Assembly (NCBI GenBank): GCA_937859855.1
Contig: CALMAR010000089.1
Span: 1-7,049, forward strand
DNA length: 7,049 nt
Source: an uncultured Kineosporia sp.
GTDB taxonomy: Bacteria > Actinomycetota > Actinomycetes > Actinomycetales > Kineosporiaceae
Reading direction: 5' to 3'
Shown: positions 1-6,294 of the stretch, in pieces
Layout: every line of letters begins with the position of its first letter
Numbering within the stretch: position 1 is the first letter of the stretch
Program-made: the position numbers and the translations under genes
Notes under the pieces: model-generated
The model's input: only the letters and a program-made list of their open reading frames with translations
Database searches by the model: none
Told to the model about the DNA's origin: nothing

Positions 1-1
1 C

Positions 2-1102
2 TACGGGACCCATCAGGCCGGCATCGCCACCCCCGAACAGGACCGCCTGGCCTTCGCCGCCTTCGATGTGGTGACCGCGGACAAGCAGGCGCTGATGGCG
101 ATGCTCGGGCTCTGGGCGGCGGCGGCATCCCGGATGGTCCAGGGTGAGGCGATCGGATCGATCGAGACCCATCCGCAGGCTCCGCCGGTGGACACCGGTG
201 AGGCGCTGGACCTGGGCCCAGCCAGCCTGACCATCACTGTCGGCTTCGGCCCGTCGTTGTTCGACGGCCGATTCGGCCTGGGCGATCGCCAGCCCGCGGC
301 TCTGGAGGCGTTGCCGTCCCTTCCGGGGGAACTCTTGGTCCCGGAGCGCAGTGGCGGCGACCTGTGCGTGCAGGCCTGCGCCAACGACCCGCAGGTGGCC
401 TTCCATGTGATCCGTAACTTCTCCCGGCTGGCCCGGGGAACAGCGGTGCTGCGCTGGTCGCAGCTCGGTTTCGGCCGGACATCATCCACCTCGGCCGCTC
501 AGGCCACTCCGCGCAACCTGATGGGTTTCAAGGACGGCACCAACAACATCAAGGCCGAGGACCAGGCCGCGATGGATCAGCACGTCTGGGTCGGTGACGA
601 GACCGACCAGCCCTGGATGCGCGGGGGCAGCTACCTGGTAGCCCGGCGGATCCGGATGCTGATCGAGAACTGGGACGCCGACTACCTGGCCGACCAGGAG
701 TCGATCTTCGGCCGGGCCAAGGTCAGTGGTGCCCCCCTGACCGGGAAAGCCGAATTCGATCCGGTCGACCTGAGCGCCCGCAACCAGGACGGCACGCCGG
801 TCATCGCGGAGAACTCGCACATCCGCCTGGCCGCGGCGGCGAACAACAACGGCGCGCGCATCCTCCGCCGGGGATACTCGTTCACCGACGGCACCGATCC
901 GGCCACCGGGCAGCTCGAAGCGGGCCTGTTCTTCATCGCATTCCAGAAGAACGCCCACACGCAGTTCGTCCCGATCCAGCGGCGGCTGGGCCAGTTCGAC
1001 GGACTGAACGAATACATCAAGCACGTCGGCAGCGGCCTCTGGGCCATCCCGCCGGGGCTCTCCGGCCCGGGGGACTGGTTCGGCAAGGCTCTCCTCACCT
1101 GA
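2..1102 (+). CDS. efeB: Deferrochelatase / Dyp-type heme peroxidase EfeB, 5'-truncated by window edge
   Basis: The reading frame is open from base 2 (first complete codon) to the TGA at 1100-1102, giving 366 visible residues. The in-frame GTG codons at 68 and 71 are internal, because the upstream codons encode the conserved EfeB stretch YGTHQAGIATPEQD. Roughly the first 50-60 residues are missing, including the Tat signal peptide expected in this family. Dyp hallmarks are present: GFKDGTNN, with the catalytic Asp at codon 533-535; the proximal heme-ligand His in NSHIRLA (codon 818-820); and ILRRGYSF, which carries the conserved Arg region. The C terminus matches EfeB (FIAFQKN, then GLWAIPPG). 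Known family role: a periplasmic or exported heme peroxidase of the EfeUOB ferrous-iron uptake system, also reported to release iron from heme. efeU and efeO would be expected upstream, outside the window. It converges on maf. Confidence 0.95.
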   Translation, partial: YGTHQAGIATPEQDRLAFAAFDVVTADKQALMAMLGLWAAAASRMVQGEAIGSIETHPQAPPVDTGEALDLGPASLTITVGFGPSLFDGRFGLGDRQPAALEALPSLPGELLVPERSGGDLCVQACANDPQVAFHVIRNFSRLARGTAVLRWSQLGFGRTSSTSAAQATPRNLMGFKDGTNNIKAEDQAAMDQHVWVGDETDQPWMRGGSYLVARRIRMLIENWDADYLADQESIFGRAKVSGAPLTGKAEFDPVDLSARNQDGTPVIAENSHIRLAAAANNNGARILRRGYSFTDGTDPATGQLEAGLFFIAFQKNAHTQFVPIQRRLGQFDGLNEYIKHVGSGLWAIPPGLSGPGDWFGKALLT

Positions 1103-1126
1103 CCGCGCACGGCTGCTCAGGCGGTC
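1101..1126. terminator. Weak stem-loop in the convergent efeB/maf gap
   Basis: Only 32 bases separate the stop codons of two convergent genes. GACCGC at 1101-1106 pairs with GCGGTC at 1121-1126 around a 14-base loop, and the stem begins inside the efeB stop codon. Neither strand has a T tract, so a classical intrinsic terminator is not supported. It could act as a weak bidirectional terminator, or termination may be Rho-dependent. Confidence 0.2.
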
Positions 1127-1134
1127 CGGCTGGA

Positions 1135-1755
1135 TCAAGGACCTGAGCGCGTCCAGAGCTGCGGCCAGGTCAGCCCGAGCGACATCGCGAGTTCACGCAA
1201 CAGTGGCAGTGATATGCCCACCACACCATGGTGATCGCCGTTCACCCCGGTGACGAAGGCGCCGCCCAGCCCATCGATGGTGAACGCACCGGCCACCAGG
1301 AGCGGCTCGCCGGTCGCCACGTAGGCGGTGATCTCGTCATCGCTCACGTTGGCGAAGTGCACTTCGGTGGCCGAAACCGCGCCAGCCGCAGGCGAAGACG
1401 GCGAACTCAGGTCGATCACCCAGTGACCCGTCCGCAATACCCCGCTGCGCCCGCGCATCTGCTTCCACCGGCTGACCGCGTCGGCCGCGTCGCGCGGCTT
1501 GCCCAGCGCCACGCCGTCCAGGTCGAGGATCGAGTCGCAGCCCACCACCAGCACCGGGCCCGGCCCGGTCGCGGCCACATCCTGCGCCTTGGCCCGGGCC
1601 AGCAACAGCGGGACCTGGGCCGGATCACGCACCTTGGCCGCTGCCAGCACGGCCTCCTCGTCCACCGACGACACCTGCACGATCGGCTCGATCCCGGCCG
1701 CTCGCAGGGTCGCCAGCCGGGCCGGGGACGCCGATGCGAGCAGCAGCCTGGTCAA
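1135..1755 (-). CDS. maf: Maf-family nucleotide pyrophosphatase
   Basis: Encodes a 206-residue protein of normal Maf length. Maf proteins hydrolyse non-canonical or modified (d)NTPs to monophosphates in the cytoplasm as house-cleaning enzymes; some were first described as septum-formation inhibitors. Visible motifs are LLLASASPAR at residues 4-13 (nucleotide-binding SxxR), VDEE at 31-34, GCDS at 72-75 with the likely catalytic Asp74, LGKP with Lys86, MRGRSGV at 100-106, and VAGAFTIDGLGG near 154-165. The start is placed at TTG 1755-1753, which overlaps the accE stop as TTGA. This puts [10 protein letters not shown] at the N terminus as in homologues and implies coupled translation. The frame stays open upstream to 2019, but that extension is low-complexity and overlaps accE, so it is not real. 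It is the last gene of the accD-accE-maf operon. Substrate preference cannot be told from the sequence. Confidence 0.92.
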   Translation of the reverse strand: MTRLLLASASPARLATLRAAGIEPIVQVSSVDEEAVLAAAKVRDPAQVPLLLARAKAQDVAATGPGPVLVVGCDSILDLDGVALGKPRDAADAVSRWKQMRGRSGVLRTGHWVIDLSSPSSPAAGAVSATEVHFANVSDDEITAYVATGEPLLVAGAFTIDGLGGAFVTGVNGDHHGVVGISLPLLRELAMSLGLTWPQLWTRSGP

Positions 1756-1975
1756 CGGGCCCAGGAGGATGAGGTCCAGGCTCCCGGCCCGGGAACCGGC
1801 AGCGACCGCATCGCCGCGCTGCGGTCGTTCCATCCGCCGCGGACCGGCGAACGCCGCGGGGCCGGGGGGCCGTGCATCGTACGAGTCCGCAGCACCAGCA
1901 GGATCGCCGCGATCTCTTCGGCGGTAGCGTCCCCGCGGATCACCCGCAGCACCGGGCGCTGGGTCGAAGAGTCGC

Positions 1976-1979
<4 letters not shown>
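1752..1979 (-). CDS. accE: Acyl-CoA carboxylase epsilon subunit
   Basis: A 75-residue protein of the small actinobacterial acyl-CoA carboxylase epsilon family (AccE5 / PccE type). Known role: it binds the alpha-beta carboxylase complex and raises its activity. Family marks are the N-terminal helix region [20 protein letters not shown] (residues 11-30), a variable Pro/Arg-rich middle, Trp50, and the C-terminal [10 protein letters not shown] (64-73), which matches the usual GPGAWRxSxW ending. It starts at GTG 1979-1977 and shares GTGA with the accD stop; its own TGA shares TTGA with the maf start. Its position directly after the beta subunit is the standard arrangement and supports the call despite weak sequence conservation in the family. 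Confidence 0.9.
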
Positions 1980-3595
<1,616 letters not shown>

Positions 3596-3601
3596 CCTCA
3601 C

Positions 3602-3610
3602 ACTCCTCCT
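3602..3610 (-). promoter_or_regulatory. Strong ribosome binding site of accD
   Basis: The minus strand reads AGGAGGAGT from 3610 to 3602. The spacing fits the ATG at 3595-3593 and is too short for the GTG at 3601-3599, so it decides the accD start. It is one of the two best Shine-Dalgarno matches in the window. Confidence 0.75.
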
Positions 3611-3629
3611 GGCTGGTGGGTTGCTGAGC

Positions 3630-3646
3630 GCCGAGCCTAACTCGGC
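3630..3646. promoter_or_regulatory. Inverted repeat and candidate -10 box of accD in the divergent promoter region
   Basis: GCCGAG (3630-3635) and CTCGGC (3641-3646) form a perfect 6-bp inverted repeat around CCTAA. On the minus strand the repeat contains TAGGCT (3639-3634), which fits the actinobacterial -10 pattern TANNNT and would give a leader of about 30 bases before the accD ATG. No convincing -35 box is visible. The repeat could be an operator for a regulator of carboxylase expression. It is short enough to be chance in GC-rich DNA. Confidence 0.35.
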
Positions 3647-3653
3647 ACCGGGA

Positions 3654-3659
3654 TAGCGT
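3654..3659 (+). promoter_or_regulatory. Candidate -10 box for leaderless birA transcription
   Basis: TAGCGT matches TANNNT and ends 6 bases before the GTG start at 3666, the spacing expected when transcription begins at the start codon itself. No good Shine-Dalgarno sequence precedes birA, which agrees with a leaderless mRNA, common in Actinobacteria. No clear -35 box is seen. Confidence 0.4.
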
Positions 3660-3665
3660 GATCAG

Positions 3666-4595
3666 GTGGATGATCGATGGGCCGATCTGGCCCGGCCGCC
3701 GCTCAGCCAGCGAGCGCTGCGGGCGGCCCTGACCGGGCCAGGCAGCATCTGGCGCCGGATCGACGTCGTGACCCAGACGGGTTCGACCAACCAGGACGTC
3801 GCCGAACAGGCCCGGGCCGGTGCCGAGGCCGGACTGGTGCTGGTGGCCGAGGCGCAGACCACCGGGCGAGGCCGCCGGGGCCGGGAATGGAGCGCCGCGC
3901 CCCGCTCGGCGCTCACCTTCTCAGTGCTGCTGCGTCCCGCCGTGCCGCCGTCCCGGTGGGCCTGGCTCAGCCTGCTGGCCGGCGTCGCGGTCACCGACGC
4001 GCTGCGGCGCGACTGTGGCCTGGAGGCCGGGCTCAAATGGCCGAACGACGTGCTGGTGCCACCGGCTCCCGGTGGCCCCAGGGACGGTCTGCGGGCCGGC
4101 CACCGGGAGCCGCTGAAGGTGGCGGGCCTGCTGTCCGAGGTGGTGACCACCCCAACGGGCCCAGCCGTCGTCCTCGGCATCGGCATCAACGTCAGCCAGG
4201 ACGCCGCCGAGCTGCCCGGGCCCACCGCCATATCGCTGCGGATGGCTGGGGCGGCCCGGACCGGCCGTGACCCGGTGCTGCGGTCGGTGCTGCGGACCCT
4301 GGAACGCTGGTACTCCCGCTGGGAGGCGGCCGCCGGCGATCCCCGCGCCTCGGTGGCGGCGGCCTTCCGGGAACGCTGCCAGACGATCGGGCGGGACGTG
4401 CGGGTGATTCTCCCGTCCGCCTCCGGCGCGGACGACCCGGCGGCAGACGGCCCGGTGGTGGACGGCGTGGCCGAGGGGGTGGACGACGAGGGGCGGCTTC
4501 TGGTTCGGGTCGCCGGCGCCGAGGCCGGAAACCCGGCAGTTCGGGCATTCGCGGCGGGTGACGTGGTGCACATCCGGCCCCGTGAGCGGGCATGA
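3666..4595 (+). CDS. birA: Biotin--[acetyl-CoA-carboxylase] ligase
   Basis: A 309-residue cytoplasmic enzyme that activates biotin with ATP to biotinyl-AMP and transfers it to a lysine of biotin carrier domains, here presumably the alpha subunit that works with AccD/AccE. Motifs in order are GSTN (39-42), the biotinyl-AMP loop GRGRRGREW (67-75), KWPNDV (124-129) with catalytic Lys124, KVAGLLSEV (151-159), GIGINV (171-176), and the C-terminal SH3-like end FAAGDVVHIRP (295-305). It lacks the N-terminal winged helix of E. coli BirA, so it is a class I ligase that should not act as a DNA-binding repressor. Two Pro/Gly/Asp-rich inserts, about 132-149 and 251-264, lengthen it compared with typical class I enzymes. 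GTG 3666 is chosen because it gives the standard short N terminus; the ATG at 3670 is out of frame. Confidence 0.95.
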   Translation: MDDRWADLARPPLSQRALRAALTGPGSIWRRIDVVTQTGSTNQDVAEQARAGAEAGLVLVAEAQTTGRGRRGREWSAAPRSALTFSVLLRPAVPPSRWAWLSLLAGVAVTDALRRDCGLEAGLKWPNDVLVPPAPGGPRDGLRAGHREPLKVAGLLSEVVTTPTGPAVVLGIGINVSQDAAELPGPTAISLRMAGAARTGRDPVLRSVLRTLERWYSRWEAAAGDPRASVAAAFRERCQTIGRDVRVILPSASGADDPAADGPVVDGVAEGVDDEGRLLVRVAGAEAGNPAVRAFAAGDVVHIRPRERA

Positions 4596-4602
4596 TCGGA
4601 GG

Positions 4603-5172
4603 ATGGGATTCCCGAAGCGGCTGCTGTCCGACGACGAGCGCCTGGTGCTGGTGCTGCGTCAGCACGTCAAGGTGCTGATCGTCCCGTTCCTGATCCTGCT
4701 GCTCAGTGTGGCCGCCGCCGCCGGGGTGGCCCTGCTGTCGGTGAATATCTGGGTCCAGGTGGTGCTCTGGGCGATCCTGGCCATCGCGGCCCTGCGCTGG
4801 TCGGCGTGGCCGTGGCTGGTGTGGTGGAACACCGTCTACGCGATCACCAGCCGCCGCCTGATCCTGCGCAGTGGCGTGCTGAACCGGCAGGGCCACGACA
4901 TGCCGTTGAGCCGGCTGAACGATGTCTCCTTCCAGCACAACGTGATCGAGCGGATGCTCGGCTGCGGCACGCTGATCGTGGAGTCGGCCGGCGAACGGGG
5001 CCAGCTGCTGCTCAACGACATCCCCAAGGTCGAGCTCGTGCAGCGCACCCTGTACCGGCTGTCGGAGGATGCCCGGGGCGTGCACGACACCGGCCTGGAC
5101 CCGCAGGTCGCCCGGGAACTGGACGACGCCTTCGACGAGGAATACCGCGGCCCGGCCGGTCGCCAGCAGTGA
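4603..5172 (+). CDS. PH-domain (bPH2/DUF304) membrane protein
   Basis: A 189-residue integral membrane protein. A short cytoplasmic N terminus (MGFPKRLLSDDE) is followed by two predicted transmembrane segments, about residues 22-47 and 50-75, and then a bacterial pleckstrin-homology-like domain, about 78-155, with TSRRLILRSGVLNRQGHDMPLS in the first strands and CGTLIVESAG (121-130). The tail is acidic (DDAFDEEYRG). It resembles the protein beside birA in M. tuberculosis (Rv3278c, from memory). The biochemical role is unknown; such domains usually mediate protein or membrane interactions. It lies 7 bases after birA and is probably co-transcribed. The start is slightly odd: GGAGG (4598-4602) directly abuts ATG 4603, leaving no spacer. 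GTG 4582 in the same frame would overlap birA by 14 bases and has no better ribosome site. Confidence 0.88.
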   Translation: MGFPKRLLSDDERLVLVLRQHVKVLIVPFLILLLSVAAAAGVALLSVNIWVQVVLWAILAIAALRWSAWPWLVWWNTVYAITSRRLILRSGVLNRQGHDMPLSRLNDVSFQHNVIERMLGCGTLIVESAGERGQLLLNDIPKVELVQRTLYRLSEDARGVHDTGLDPQVARELDDAFDEEYRGPAGRQQ

Positions 5173-5188
5173 TCCCCCGAAGGTCGCC

Positions 5189-6178
5189 ATGAGCCCGGAC
5201 GACAGCACCATCCGGGAATCGCTGATCGCCGACCTGCTCGGCGGCCCGCGCACCCTGCGCCGCCGCGAGGTCGCGCGGGCGGCCGGCGTCTCCCTGCATT
5301 CGGCCCGGAAACTCTGGCGGGCCCTGGGTTTTCCCGGCGTCCAGGACGAGGACATCGCCTTCACCGAGGCCGATCTGGACGCCCTGCGCCGAGTGGTGTC
5401 GCTGGTCCGGGACGGGGTGATCGACGACGAGACGGCGATCACCTGCGCCCGGGCCCTGGGCCAGAACACCGACCGGCTGGTCAGCTGGGAAGCCGAAGCC
5501 CTGCTGGAGTACCTGGCCGCCCGGCAGGCGGCCGGAGAGCCGGTGGATGCGCTGAAGACGCTGGAGCAGCTGAGGCCGGACCTGGAACGGCTGCTGATCT
5601 ACTCGTTCCGGCGCCAGCTCGCCGCCGCCGTCGCCCGGATGGACGACTCGGTCGAACCGGAGATCGAGCTGACCGTGGGCTTCGCCGATCTGGTCGCCTA
5701 CACCCGGCTGTCCCGGCGATTGCCCCGGCGCGAACTGAGCCGCCTGGTACAACGTTTCGAGGGACTGGCCGCCGACGTCACCACCACCGGCGGCGGCCGA
5801 GTGGTCAAGACCGTTGGCGACGAGGTGCTGTTCACCGCCGAAAGCCCTGACGCCGGAGCGGTGATCGCGCTGTCCATCGCGGAGCGGATGGCGATCGACG
5901 ACCTGGTCCCCGACGTCCGGATCGGCCTGGCCCACGGCCCGGTGCTGCGCAGTCTCGGAGACGTGTACGGCCCGACCGTCAACCTGGCCAGCCGGCTCAC
6001 CGCACTGGCCCAGCCCGGGACGGTGATCACCGATCCCACCACCGCCAGCTCGCTGCGGCCCAACCCCGACATCGTGCTGGTGCCGCAGAGGCGCCGGTTC
6101 CTGCGCGGGTTCGGGCAGTTGCAGCCGCTGATGATGGTTCCATCCGGGGGCGTGGACCGGTTGATCAACGTCGACTGA
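5189..6178 (+). CDS. cya: Class III adenylate cyclase with N-terminal regulatory/MerR-like module
   Basis: A 329-residue soluble protein converting ATP to cAMP. The catalytic domain (about 158-318) keeps all expected class III residues: metal-binding Asp167 (GFADLVAYT) and Asp211 (KTVGDEVLF), adenine-selecting Lys207 and Asp258 (DVYGPTVNLASR), and transition-state Asn265 and Arg269. Their spacing matches M. tuberculosis Rv1264 (from memory), suggesting the same subclass and an active homodimer. The N-terminal part (1-155) resembles the Rv1264-type regulatory domain. Residues 22-50 (TLRRREVARAAGVSLHSAR, then a short tail ending LGFPG) look like a MerR helix-turn-helix, followed by predicted helices. 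No transmembrane segments are seen. ATG 5189 has GAAGG 5 bases upstream; the longer open frame back to 5069 is a shadow of the PH-domain gene. It lies 16 bases after that gene. An adenylate cyclase next to birA is also known in Streptomyces. Confidence 0.93.
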   Translation: MSPDDSTIRESLIADLLGGPRTLRRREVARAAGVSLHSARKLWRALGFPGVQDEDIAFTEADLDALRRVVSLVRDGVIDDETAITCARALGQNTDRLVSWEAEALLEYLAARQAAGEPVDALKTLEQLRPDLERLLIYSFRRQLAAAVARMDDSVEPEIELTVGFADLVAYTRLSRRLPRRELSRLVQRFEGLAADVTTTGGGRVVKTVGDEVLFTAESPDAGAVIALSIAERMAIDDLVPDVRIGLAHGPVLRSLGDVYGPTVNLASRLTALAQPGTVITDPTTASSLRPNPDIVLVPQRRRFLRGFGQLQPLMMVPSGGVDRLINVD

Positions 6179-6200
6179 CTGCCGATCAGCCCTCCATCGG

Positions 6201-6232
6201 CCGCCAGCTGAGTAGGCCTACTCAGCCGGCGG
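6201..6232. promoter_or_regulatory. Near-perfect 32-bp palindrome, likely operator
   Basis: The core GCTGAGTAGGCCTACTCAGC (6207-6226) is a perfect 20-bp palindrome. After one mismatched pair (A6206/C6227), five more pairs match (CCGCC at 6201-6205 with GGCGG at 6228-6232). It lies 22 bases after the cya stop and 62 bases before the next start, just upstream of a candidate -10. Even dyad symmetry with no unpaired loop and no following T run suggests a dimeric regulator site more than an intrinsic terminator, though as RNA it would form a strong hairpin that could also limit read-through. I cannot name the regulator. Confidence 0.6.
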
Positions 6233-6235
6233 TGG

Positions 6236-6259
6236 TCGCCGGTTAGGTAGATCGCCGGT
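6236..6259 (+). promoter_or_regulatory. 8-bp direct repeat flanking a candidate -10 region
   Basis: TCGCCGGT occurs at 6236-6243 and again at 6252-6259, separated by TAGGTAGA. The spacer holds -10-like hexamers (TAGGTA at 6244-6249, or TAGATC at 6248-6253) that match TANNNT only in part. A transcription start near 6256-6262 would place the 32-bp palindrome over the -35 region. This is promoter-like by position, but the boxes are not strong. Confidence 0.35.
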
Positions 6260-6269
6260 GTGGCACCGG
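6255..6269. repeat. 6-bp hairpin in the leader of the zinc-ribbon membrane protein gene
   Basis: CCGGTG (6255-6260) and CACCGG (6264-6269) are perfect inverted arms around a TGG loop. If transcribed it would form a tight stem near the mRNA 5' end, 11 bases before the Shine-Dalgarno sequence. It overlaps the second copy of the 8-bp direct repeat. It may be an mRNA-stabilising stem or a second operator half. Confidence 0.35.
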
Positions 6270-6280
6270 ACCCCAGATCA

Positions 6281-6286
6281 AGAGGA
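6281..6286 (+). promoter_or_regulatory. Ribosome binding site for the zinc-ribbon membrane protein
   Basis: AGAGGA lies 8 bases before ATG 6295 and fixes that start. It sits inside a small direct repeat: GATCA at 6276-6280 and again at 6285-6289. Confidence 0.65.
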
Positions 6287-6294
6287 TCAGCAGC

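Noticed and set aside
482..1138. Minus-strand open frames opposite efeB
   Set aside because: No motifs, and they lie fully within the recognised peroxidase gene.
3666..3760. BirA as a bifunctional ligase/repressor controlling the divergent accD promoter
   Set aside because: The protein starts about 38 residues before the GSTN motif, leaving no room for the winged-helix DNA-binding domain.
4192..5469. Long minus-strand open frame (425 codons) across birA, the PH-domain gene and cya
   Set aside because: A GC-rich shadow frame: low-complexity Arg/Pro/His/Gln content, no motifs, and it opposes three well-supported genes.
6201..6232. Palindrome as a classical intrinsic terminator for the birA-PH-cya operon
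   Set aside because: No T run follows on either strand and the symmetry leaves no natural loop; a termination role remains possible but is not the best reading.
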